Assembly: GCA_030411725.1 (NCBI GenBank)
Contig: MU839829.1
Location: forward strand, 2,232,001 to 2,296,000
Direction of reading: 5' to 3'
Length of the DNA: 64,000 nucleotides
From: Echria macrotheca
Lineage: Eukaryota; Ascomycota; Sordariomycetes; Sordariales; Schizotheciaceae
Shown here: one piece after another, positions 11,424 through 21,581 of the stretch
How positions within the stretch are numbered: position 1 is the first letter of the stretch
Layout of the letters: every line of letters begins with the position of its first letter
Program-made: the position numbers and the translations under genes
The notes under the pieces: model-generated
Databases searched by the model: none
The model's input: the letters and a program-made list of their open reading frames with translations, nothing else
Told to the model about the DNA's origin: nothing

Positions 11424-14094
11424 ATGAACCTCCCACAACCGGGCCAAGAACATGTGGAACCGCAGCGTATGTGTTGTCCTCCTGTGGCCGCTGCACACCT
11501 GATCTGATTGCTCACAACGGCCTCCAGAACCGTATCCGCCCTTGGTAGCGCATCCGCGACCGACGTCGAGCGAGCCGGGCCAGTCGGAGGCCAGGACACT
11601 TGTCCCGCACGCCCCGTCTCCGCCGTGTCTACCGCCTCGTTTGTCCTCGTCGTCCTCGGAGCCCGAGCTGTACGGGCCCGACCGTCTGTTTGCTCCTGCC
11701 CAGGTCGCTCGAGTATATTCACGCCCCGTCGTGGTCGAAAACCCCCTTCGGCGCATCCCCGATCTCCCTCTCTCACCACCAAGCTACCCCCCGAATTGGC
11801 AGCCGACCTTCAACCCAGCCGCCATGGCCGAATTTCGAGACGAGCTCGCGAGGTTAGAGGGCGTCGTGACGCCGGGTGTGGACGATACGCCCTACATCCA
11901 GTACGCCATCGAGGCCCTCACCCGCGGTGATCGCGATACTGGCTATTCCGCTGGCGAAGCATCCAGCACGAATGGCGGCACTCCCGTTCCCATCATTTTC
12001 CCAGGACTTCCACAGGGCTACCCGGCGCAACCACAACAACCCTCTTATGGGCCGGCGCCGATACCCCTCCCGGTTCCGGTGCCCGGAGCCGTCCCGTTTC
12101 CGTCGCCAACTCCATATCCGATTCAACCTGGGGCAGCCAAACTTCCCCGGGGGTCAACATACTATGACCAGCAACCGCCCACCACTCTGGAGCCCCCGCG
12201 ACCCGATCCCCGTGCTTCGGCGGACTCCCTGGCGTCGAGTCTGAAGCAGGGCCAGCGGTTGACTCAGGCCCACGAGTGGATGCCGGTAAGCCGACAACAC
12301 ATTGTGTCCAAAGTCAGCGAACACAAGGCCGCCGGCGTCCCGGCGCTAAACTTCAAGCCCACCGCGCTCCGAACACCAGCTCTGCTCGGATTAATAGCAT
12401 TGTCGTTAGTCATGATCGCCCTGCTCATGCTTGCCGCCATTTACTCGGAGCTCCACCGTGGGCTTCTACCCTATGAGGGAACGTATGGGTCACAATACTT
12501 TCTCTTCCGCGTCCTCCCGCCGCTCGTAGGAGCGATTCTACTACTTTACGCCCAGTTTATTGTCACGACCATGTTTCGCATCTTGCCTTTCGTGGGACTC
12601 GCATCCGACCGACGGGAAGACCGCGAAGGCGCTCTCTTCCAGGACCTTTATCCGACCTCCTTTTTGTGGCCGCGACTGGTGGGATCATGGCAAACTTGGG
12701 TTCCGATCCTCATCACCTGGTTGATGAATCTGACGGTCCCGCTACAGAATTCACTGTTTACGGTGATTCTCCACGACGGAGTGTGGGTATGGGCAACTGT
12801 CCAGGGGGTAGCATGGACGCTAGTTGCTTTCTATATCGTCCTGGCCGCCTCGACCGTGGTCGTCTGGAGCTACTGGGCAAAGCTCGATAACACGGGCTTG
12901 ATTTGGGATCCACGATCGATTGCCGACGTCACGGCCATTATTTCTGACACCAATACGGCAGAAGATTATCATGGGACCCAGTTGGCTAAGACCCGAGATG
13001 GCATCAGATTTGCTCTCCGCCGGCGAACCAGCGACCGACTCGGCTACTGGACATGGAAGGATGGAAGGCCGGGGTTCTGGTATACTCTTGGGAGTCCTCT
13101 CGACAATCTCAACACCCTGCCTTTAGGACGAGACCAGCTGGTCGGAAAGCAGATGGCCAAGAACGAAGAGGCTCCCGGTCCGGATGGAAGGCTTTCGGGC
13201 GATCACGATATCGAGGGCGGCCCATGGGTCCAGGGACGGGATCGGTATCTGCCGTGGTGTCTGCGCAGCAGCCAGCTGGCATTGTTCGTCATCGCAATGG
13301 TTGTCCTCATCGCTGCCATACTAGTCGTCTCGTTCAACCCCGTGACGAACATTGGGAACGGCTTCCTCCCGCAGCTCGATGCCGCCCCGACACTCAGCGC
13401 TTTCTCGGCCGCCAATTTTCTGTACAGCTTCCTGCCGTCGCTCCTCGGCATGATCTTGTTTCTGCTTTTCCAGTCGCTCGACATGAACCTCCGAATCCTG
13501 CAGCCGTGGGCCAGTCTTTCCGACGCGAGGGGTGCCCGCGCCGAGCAGTCGCTTCTCGTGGATTACGCCGCCTGCGCACCGCTGCAAGTCACGCTCCGCG
13601 CGCTACGGAACCGGCACTGGAAGGTCGCCATCACCTCTCTACATTCGACGCTGTTCATCCTGATCCCCGTCCTCGCCGGCGCCATCTTCATGGCCCTCAC
13701 GCCGCGCAACGGCGTCGTGCGCATGTATCCCAATATGCCGGTCTTCACCGCGACCATCGCGCTGCTCGTCGTCTATCTGTTTTCGATCGTCGCTTTGTTC
13801 CCCGGCCGCCGCGCGCTGCGCATGCCGCACGCCGTGACGTGTCTGGCGGAGATTATCGGGTATCTGGCGAACGAGGATGTGCTGGGTGATTTGTCGTTCA
13901 AGCAGTGCCGGAGCCGGGCGGAGATGTTGAGCAAGATGAGGGTGGGCATGGGGCTGCCTGAGACGCAGACACGGTGGACGTTTGGGGTGGCGACGGAGGG
14001 GGGTGAGGAGGTTCTTGGGGTGAGGAAGGCGAGGCGGTTTACTGAGAAGAGGGTTGTGAGGAAGAGTCAGATTCGGAGGAGGGCGATGGTGTGA
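11424..14094 (+). CDS. DUF3433 multi-pass membrane protein
   Basis: Fungus-specific integral membrane protein of unknown function. A 43-nt first exon (11424-11466, beginning MNLPQPGQEHVEPQ) is followed by a 61-nt intron with a GTATGT donor and a TCCAG acceptor, then a long exon 11528-14094. The phase-1 junction restores a Gln codon and gives 869 aa. Residues ~1-240 are Pro/Ser-rich. Two repeats of four hydrophobic spans follow, the first starting around ALLGLIALSLVMIALLML and the second around LALFVIAMVVLIAAILVV, each with the FRVLPPLVGAIL / YSFLPSLLGMILF type second helix, as in proteins with two DUF3433 units. The C-terminus is Arg-rich. Without the short exon the only upstream start would be a TTG. 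An internal ATG at 11824 in good context (GCCGCCATGG) is an alternative start. Confidence 0.85.
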
Positions 14095-14828
14095 TTTTTT
14101 TTTTAATTGGGTTCGCTTCGATGCTTTAAAAATAGGGCACGGTGCATTGTTTGCATGATTTGGGATCAGGGCATGGCGACGGCGCTTGGTTGATTTTGGG
14201 GGGGGAAGGGGGTCTGGGCTGGAGTTTTTGGGCCGGTTGGCTTCTACAAATGGGTTACGTTCATGGGGCTGGCTTGGTGTCTGCAAAGCAGCAAGCGGCA
14301 AGCGGGTTTGGAGCATGGTGTTTTGAGAGAGAGAGACAGAGAGAGATTACAGATATGTTGGGGTATGCTTAATGGGTTTCATGAGGGATGGTTGGTCATG
14401 ATCTGGTTGCTCATGGATGTGGATATGGGTCCATGATTGAAGAGATACAGATGATGATGAAAATACGAATGAGAAACTTGGTTTTGATGGGAAACTTACT
14501 GTGTCTTTTCGTGAGTTTGTTTGGTATGTGTCTATATTGTTGGCCTGCGGGTTGGGGTTGGTTGCCTACTTGTCTGAGGTAGTCACTCAGGTTACCTAGA
14601 CCGTTGTTGTCCACAGAGGACTGGATTGGGAGCGATGTCGGGGGTGTTGAGACGTGTGGAGATAGCAATTAGAGAGAGCTGGAGATAATCGAGATAGGTA
14701 CTTGGCGCTTTGCCCTGCGATATGCTCACGGACACTAGTTAAGGTAGGCTTTTACTACGGAGTAGGAGGTAATCTGTGCGTTTGTGCGTGTGAGTCAAAT
14801 GATCAGAGTGTTGATATGAACACTACAT

Positions 14829-14869
<41 letters not shown>
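14829..14869. repeat. (TG)n microsatellite
   Basis: An almost pure TG dinucleotide tract of about 20 units, with one TA interruption near its start. Confidence 0.95.
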
Positions 14870-14871
<2 letters not shown>

Positions 14872-14895
14872 GAGGAACTTGTTGATCTTGATCTT

Positions 14896-15529
14896 CACTG
14901 TATTTTCTTACCTCTTGGTTGGAGGAGAGCATTCGGACTAAAGTCGGTCGGGGGTCGGGAACTTTCAACTCACTGCAATTTCTCACCTGTGGGAGGGGAT
15001 AGAAGATAAGGGCCAAGGGAGCGGAGTGTGGCGCGGACACACTGCAATTTCTAGCCTGTGGGAGGGGATTCAAGCCGCGAAGTCGGCGTTCGCCGCAAGG
15101 CGACTCACTGCATTTTCTTATCTGTAAGAGGGGGGTAGGTAAGGGAGGCGGGCGCCGGGCTTTCGGTACAGACCTTCCAGTGTCATCTGGGGACACTGCA
15201 ATTTCTAGCCTTGGGGAGGGAGGATCGAGTGTCGGCGCCAGGGGAGAAGAGCATGTATATCTACGAATTAACTACCGCATGTTGTCGCCAGGGCATACTG
15301 GTATATGCTGTGATAATCTGGGACGCCAATGGTACCTTTCAAATCGCCTTGTCAATGTGAATTCAATGGTCGTGATTTCGTGGATTTTGGGGTGCTATTG
15401 AGGCTGTCGTCGTCGTTTGGCTGCGAGGGGAATCCATTTTCTGGGGCACCGTGGTATGCGCACTGCATTTTCTGGCCTTGTGAAGGGGATCGGGTTTGGT
15501 CTCCCTCGTTAGGGACCAAAATTGCAGTG
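14896..15529 (+). repeat. Cluster of ~30-nt spaced repeats, CACTGCAATTTCT-type core
   Basis: Copies start at 14896, 14971, 15040, 15106, 15194 and 15461. Each opens with CACTGCAATTTCT or a close variant, has two to five variable bases, then CCTGTGGGAGGGGAT or a variant. Copies two and three are nearly identical; the first and the last two are more diverged. Start-to-start spacing is 75, 69, 66, 88 and then 267 bp, and the DNA between copies is dissimilar. A partial copy lies near 15433, and a 12-nt inverted core (AAAATTGCAGTG) at 15518-15529. This resembles a degenerated minisatellite or a clustered binding site; a CRISPR is ruled out by the organism and the irregularity. Confidence 0.8.
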
Positions 15530-16095
15530 ATTTCCCAGATCGGATATTAAAGTGCCCTGTTGTGTCCTGTATCAATGGAAAATACTTGGATTGTTTGGTG
15601 GCGCAAGTGATTGGTTGGCAAAGCGAAATCGCCAGATCACGTCTGTAAAATTCCCGTGCATACACCAAACGGATGCCAGGTACGAGAGGCTTTGGATCAG
15701 CAACTAGAAAGCTTTAGATAACCCAGCCTGCGTTGAGGCACCGGGGTTGGGAAGTGGAAGATCCCTTAGCTCAAAGGGTTTTCTGTGAGAAGTTGTCTCA
15801 TTCCTCGTTCACGCGTAGCTGCTCTAAGCATGTTCGGCTGTGGCCAACCCAAGAACGCAAATCTATGCTCCCATGGGTATGAGAAGCCTCCAAGATGTTG
15901 GAAGGTGAAGTTCGACTCACCTTAGCATCCTGGAGCCTATGCGGGCTTGGTGGGGCAGGCAGCCCCACTGCAAGGGCCGATATTTTACCGCGCCAAGGTC
16001 TCTTCTTAAATTCAACCTCGCTCAATTTTGCACTCTTCCTCCTTTCTCCCATCACACCTCTGGCCGTCACAGCCGGACAACTGATCCCATGTAGC

Positions 16096-17796
16096 ATGGA
16101 ATCTCTCAGCGACACCCTCTGGGATGTCGTCATCTGCGGCACCGGGCTGCAGCAGTCGCTGCTTGCCTTGTAAGAAATTTTCGCATCGTCTCGTCGTCGC
16201 CTGCTGACTGACCCAGCTAAAGATCCCTCTCGCGCTCTGGAAAGAACATCCTGCACATAGATCCCAACGAGTACTATGGCGGTCCCGATGCAGCTTTTAG
16301 CTTGCAAGAGGCCGAGGCTTGGGTTGATCGTCTTGCCGATCCGTCGACAGCCAACCGTGGCTTCCGGTCAGCGTCCGTCACCCGGCCAGAAGGCTCGACC
16401 GGACTCTCCTTCCCTCGGGCCTACTCGATTGCCCTATCCCCCCAGCTGATACACTCGCGCTCCAAGCTTTTGTCGCAGCTGGTCTCTTCCCGAGCTTATC
16501 GCCAGGTCGAGTTTCTAGCTGTTGGGTCGTTCTTCGTCTTCAATCCTGCTCCCGGTCCCGACCAGAAACCCTCGCTTGCTCGTATCCCATCGACCCGCGA
16601 AGACATCGGGTTCGACACGACCATTCCCCTCAAAGGAAAGCGCAGCTTGATGAAGTTTCTGAAGTTCGTCCAGGACTACCAAAGCGAGGCGTCAACGGAA
16701 ATCTGGAAACCCTATGCGGATAGTCCGTTGACCGACTTCCTACAAAAGCACTTCAAGATCGATGCACAGTTGCAGACCTACATCATCGCTCTCACCCTTT
16801 CGCTTGACGGCAAGATAACCACCCAAGATGGGCTGGCCATCCTCTTCCGGCATCTCACCTCTATGGGGCTTTTCGGTCTCGGTTTCGCTGCCGTCTACCC
16901 CAAGTGGGGCGGTATCTCGGAGATCGCCCAGGTCGCGTGCCGTGCTGGCGCTGTCGGTGGTGCAGTCTACATGCTCGGAACTGGGATCAAGACCCATGAG
17001 AGTATGGGAGACGAGCTCCAGCTACACCTTTCGAATGGCGAAACGGTCAAGGCGAAGAAGTTGGTTCGGTCCTCTGATAGTGTCGGTGAACCCGGTATCA
17101 GCAGATTGGTAGCCATCGTTGGTTCGACCTTGAATGGACAGTTCGAAGCCCTGGTTGAGGGTGCGCCACAACCTGCGGTTTCCGTAATCGCCTTCCCGTC
17201 GGGATCGCTACATACGAGTGCTGGAAAGGTCTCGGAGTATCCGGTCCATATGACGGCGCATTCGAGCGACACCGGCGAGTGTCCCGTGGGTCAGAGTAAG
17301 TTTATACCCCCTTTCCTTCCCAAGTACAATGATGATTACCATTTTGAATACTTATCTACATTGTCCGAGCTTCGGCCTTGACGATAATACCTCTGACATT
17401 CTGATGTACTCTTCTATACACTTCTTTTTGGCACAGTCGGGATGGACAGTTGCTAATCCTGTTGAAGGCATATTATATCTCACCACGGTTGCTACAGCAA
17501 ACTCAAAGGAGCTACTGAAGAATGCATTGGACGCTTTTCTCGAGGCCATGGATGAAGATCCGAGGCCTCAAACCTTGTTCGAGTTGTATTATGAACAGAC
17601 CAAGGGTGCAGGTGAGAGCACAAAAGATGGCGCAATCTTCAATCTGCCGGGCCCGAGTTTGTCTCCTTGCTTTGACGATGCTGTCTTAGATCCAGTCCAG
17701 GAAGCGTGGAAAGAAGTACTGGGCGAGGTTGATACGGAGTATATGACTTTTACGGACAGGGAAGGCGTCACGGATGAGGACGAGATGTATGACTGA
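16096..17796 (+). CDS. MRS6: Rab escort protein (Mrs6/REP, component A of Rab geranylgeranyltransferase)
   Basis: GDI/REP-family protein that presents newly made Rab GTPases to geranylgeranyltransferase II and delivers them to membranes. Exons: 16096-16169, 16223-17295 and 17468-17796, total 491 aa. The N-terminal dinucleotide-binding-like block WDVVICGTGLQQSLLAL joins SLSRSGKNILHID and NEYYGG across intron 1 (acceptor CTAAAG). Later family features are KFLKFVQDY, LTLSLDG and PKWGGISEIAQ. Intron 2 (172 nt) ends at GAAG just after a GCTAAT branch site. This joins GECPVGQ to ILYLTT with a Ser, as expected for REP, rather than reading the earlier possible acceptors. The C-terminus is acidic (DREGVTDEDEMYD). 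It is convergent with REC8, 297 bp away. Confidence 0.9.
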
Positions 17797-18093
17797 TGGC
17801 TGGGATGCCTTTATTATGAGAAGTAAACTAGCGCATTAATGAAATGAAGAACGAAGCTGATGTCCTGACGATGGGTATCCGCCTTTGAGATGAAGGAATA
17901 AAGCACCATGACCCCGTCCTTGAAATATGACCCATTCGAGAGAAGAAAAAAAGAAAACCGCGAGATCGTTCTCGAGTATAACCCGTTTCAAAAAGTCCAA
18001 AAGATATCATCGAGATCCATAGGGAGATAAGCATAAGCTGTCCCAGATGGCATCTCAAGCATCGAATGTCGTGCTTGATGCCATCCCGTGGCA

Positions 18094-20374
18094 TCACGCG
18101 CCCCCAACCATCGGAACATCCCCATCATCATCACCGTCGCTCAACATAATACCCATCCGAATAACCCCCTCGGGCGGATCGATCTGCTCGACCTTGATCA
18201 GATCCTTGGTAGCAAGCCTCAAGACCTGGAAGAAAGCCTCGGTAACAATCGCCCTCGTCCGATCGGCCTCTTCCAGGAGATCATCAAACGCAACCCACAC
18301 CCGTCCATCCGCGCGGGGGACGCCCTTCGCACGCGCCGCGACCTCTGCGAATTCTAAAAACTTGGAGCCGTCCCTGTCTAGGGCCTGGGATAGTCTCCCT
18401 CCTCCTCCTCCTCTTCCTTTTTGGGTCTCTAGGAGGATATCATCGGATTGTGCAAGGGGTGGGAGATTGTTATCGTTGTCGGAGGGGAGGTAGTTGGGGG
18501 ACCCGAAGCCGGCGGGTCCTCCTTGGAAACCGCCTGAGCTGAGTCTTTCGATGTCAGATATCTGTACCTGGCGCGCGCTGGGACTCGCGCTGACGTGGGA
18601 GCCTTGGCGGGTGCCGGGTCCTTTTGCGGAAGAGCTTGGGACTGCCGAGGGCGCGCGGGTCCAGGGGGTGTCGGACGGGAGGTCGGGGAGTGCGAGGTCT
18701 GTGTTGCGGCCTAGCTCTGCTTCGTCGACGCGGCGGTTCAGCTCGGCGATTTGGGGGTCTTGGGGCTGGGTCTGGTTTGCGGGAGGCTCGAGGGATAGAC
18801 GGGGGCGGACGCGCCGGGCGGCTTCCTCGGGATCGTTGTCGAGGTCTGCGGCGTCGGCGGTGCGGCGTTGGGGGATGCTCGGAGAGGGGTTGGGAAGGGC
18901 GGGGCCGAAGAGAGCCGTCTTGAGTTGGTCGCCGGCGAATATGGAGACGAGATCATCGTTGAGGATGGGGATGCGCTTGCCGTCGGCGGCGGATATGGTA
19001 GTGCCCTCGGCTATGCCTACGTTGTGGACGCCGAAGCCGAACATCATGCGCTCGATATTCTGTCTGGCGGTCTGGGGGGAAACCCGCTCAGCTTTCTTTT
19101 GCTTCGCCGCGATCTTGGCCTCCTGTAGCTCGAGATAATTGTCGCTCCACGCCTTGAGCTCCTGGCGGCTGATGGTCGTGACATTGTCAGGTGCTATCTG
19201 CAGGCGGGGACGACCGCGGCCGCGACGGGCAGGCGCTGCGATCTCCTGTTCGGGATCGGCGATGTCGTCGTAGATCTGGGCTACGGGAGGTTGCGGGCTG
19301 TTGCCTTCCTGGGGCACTTGGGCCGTGTCATCTTCGTCGGACGGGACGAGCATCACCTCGTCGTCGTCCTGGGGACCGGGAAGATCTGTTCCGGCACGGC
19401 TAGAGTCGCCTCGTGGTTGCGGTAGCGGCGGCGGCGGCATGACGGTGCGGAGATCGGGCAGGTCTGGCTGATCGACGTGCGGACGAACAGTACCGTCCAT
19501 GTCGATGTCGAGAAGCCAGTCGTCCATGTTGTCGTCGGTTACAATATGCGGCTCGCTGCCACCGACAGCGGGCTTACCAGAAAGGGATGGCGGAGGAATC
19601 ACGGAGCCCAGCCTTGGAAATTGGTCATCAGCATCAAAGTCGATGTCGAAGTTGAGGTCGTCAAGCAGCGAGTGGCTGTTGCCAGCCGAGTCGAGCGAGC
19701 CGAGCTGGTTGAGAGATGAATTATTGAATATGAAACCGCTATCTCCAGCCAAGGGAGTCAGACGAGTAGACGGCCTCCGGCTCTGCGGGGTGGAATCGAG
19801 AAAGTTTGCCTCGTCGTCAACGACAAAGGCGGGAAGCTGGGCGTCGAGACTCAGGTCGAAGTTCGGATCATCGAGCAACAGGAGGTTTGCGCGTCTACAA
19901 AGCGGAGTGTTAGCCAAGATTTTGTCTGATCATGTCAGGGAGTGAGACGGCCACTTGCCTCTTTCTCTTCATGACATGCTTGTCGGCCTTGCTGAGCGTC
20001 CTGAGGTCGGACTGGATTTTTTCCGCGTCGATGAGCACGTACTCGTACTGCTTGTCGAAGACGCGCGTGACGCCAAACAGCAGGTTGCTCTGTAGACGCA
20101 GGGCCATTGGCGCGCCTGGTCGCAGTATGGTCTGGCATGCTTTCTGGATTTCGACCTGTTGAACCGCCTTGCGCGAGAGCTTGCGACCGGCTAGGTCGAA
20201 GCCTACGGTTGAAGCCAGCCTGCTGGTGTTAGGATTTTTAATCAACGGTCTCTTGCCAATCTTACCATATAGTAGATACCCCATGCTGGGGGTTGTTGAG
20301 GACTGGCAATGGGTTAGCGGCACTGGGCGTCTGACTGGCGAAGGGCTCAACTTACGCTCTGTACTGTAGAACAT
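18094..20374 (-). CDS. rec8: Meiotic cohesin kleisin Rec8
   Basis: Kleisin subunit that closes the meiotic cohesin ring. Four exons: 20374-20356 (19 nt), 20302-20266 (37 nt), 20219-19959 and 19894-18094, giving 705 aa. The first three exons assemble MFYSTELLNN, PQHGVSTIWLASTVG and the Rad21/Rec8 N-terminal domain through MKRKRR. The LLNNPQHGVSTIW form is Rec8-like, not Scc1-like, which has GPLARVW. The C-terminal winged helix is at about 650-705 (VWVAFDDLL, AFFQVLRLATKDLIKVEQ). The middle is acidic and disordered and contains an AT-hook-like RRGRGRPR. The third intron uses a GC donor (GCAAGT) with a CTAAC branch and TAG acceptor; only this donor keeps the frame. Expression is presumably meiotic. 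The start is 1.2 kb from divergent ALO1. Confidence 0.9.
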
Positions 20375-21581
20375 GATGACAATCTCTTGATGGTATAACT
20401 GGCGGAGATAATGCTCTGAATCTCTTTGATCAATATGTTGTGATGGAGATTGACTCTGGCATTGAGAACGTGTTGGTAAGGAACGTGGTTGGCGGTTCTG
20501 GAGGATTGGTTGAAGATGGAAGTAGGGTCTGCTCAGGTGGTCGTAAAAAGTAGCGGAGAGGGACTGGGCACGGCTTAATTGAGAATGAAATAGTTGACAC
20601 TGGCCTGGGGCCTATTGTCTATTCTCCATGATCCCGAGTCGGTGCAGGGATTGCTAGGAACAGGTTGCGGCCAACTGAGGAAGGTGCAACCCAGAGGGCA
20701 GTCAAAGGGCTCCTCGGGCGCAATCGAGTCAAGGTAGGACAGTCACGCCAATCTAACAATACATTATTATAAGTAAACTCCCAATTGTATGTTTCCCTAA
20801 GGATTAATATGACTCTGGGGGTATATTCTTGTTTAGTTCAGGTTATTGATTTGGCTTGCCCGTGATGCTATTGTCCTGCTCCAAAGAATACAATGTCTAT
20901 TCACCAAGAGCACGAAACCACAACGAGTAATGGTCTTAATGTCCCATGTAATGCTCTCATTTGGATAAGAATCCGGACTTAAAGAGGATCACCCGCAATT
21001 CCACAGAGAGGATGAGGCCGGGGTGGGGGTTTGAGGAGCTGGCATGCCAGCCGCAAATTCTGTATCCAACCAGTTCTACCACAATTTACACTATATACCA
21101 GATACAAAAGACTCGGATAGACCCTTCCTCGTGTTGATCCTCCCTTCAGCATGGGCAAGACACCGAGACTGGTTCCCATTGCGGTTGTTGAGTTGGCCTG
21201 AGGTGATCGAGAAGACAAAAAGACGAAACACCTAGATAAAGCATCAGACACCATAATGCCAATTTCTCCTCAAGCAGATAATCCAATCAATTTGGTTGTC
21301 CTGGTTCGAACTGCTTCAACATCGCCATCGAACGTTGGTGTTGAGACAGGGGTACACGCATGACCAATCAAATGTCAAGCTTCTGACAAGCTGCCATGGC
21401 GCCACGTCCGTCATCGGGCGCCTAGCCGCCCCGCTTCGGCTGGCAGCTGTCAAGCCTTGATTGGCCGTCGCATCTGCGCACGACATTCCCCTCCAACTCT
21501 CGACGCTCGATAACCTGCGCGCATCCGTTATGCCTCACTCCAGACACCCGTGACATTCCCACCGCATTATATCCGGGGACC
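20375..21581. promoter_or_regulatory. Divergent promoter region between rec8 and ALO1
   Basis: This 1.2-kb region has no gene. The central part (about 20740-20960) is visibly richer in A/T than its surroundings. On the ALO1 side two CCAAT boxes face each other (CCAATCA at 21364-21370, TGATTGG at 21459-21465), inside a loose inverted repeat. Confidence 0.5.

Larger units (their letters stand above)
14095..16095. other. Intergenic region with spaced repeats and TG microsatellite
   Basis: This 2-kb region between DUF3433 and the Rab escort gene has no supported protein gene. It contains a TG dinucleotide tract and at least six copies of a ~30-nt repeat (listed separately). The minus-strand frame 14795-15196 is open only because it reads through the repeats, giving a repetitive RNCS/RKCS peptide; I do not regard it as a gene. 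Confidence 0.6.

Noticed and set aside
13639..14316. 225-aa minus-strand frame opposite the DUF3433 3' end
   Set aside because: Basic, His/Pro/Arg-rich antisense shadow of the DUF3433 exon and its 3' UTR.
14795..15196. Minus-strand frame with repeated RNCS/RKCS peptide
   Set aside because: The periodicity is a by-product of translating the ~30-nt DNA repeats and the TG tract, and spacing between repeats is not kept in codons.
14896..15490. CRISPR-like appearance of spaced repeats
   Set aside because: Eukaryotic nuclear context, diverged repeats, irregular spacing and no cas genes; kept as an unexplained repeat cluster instead.
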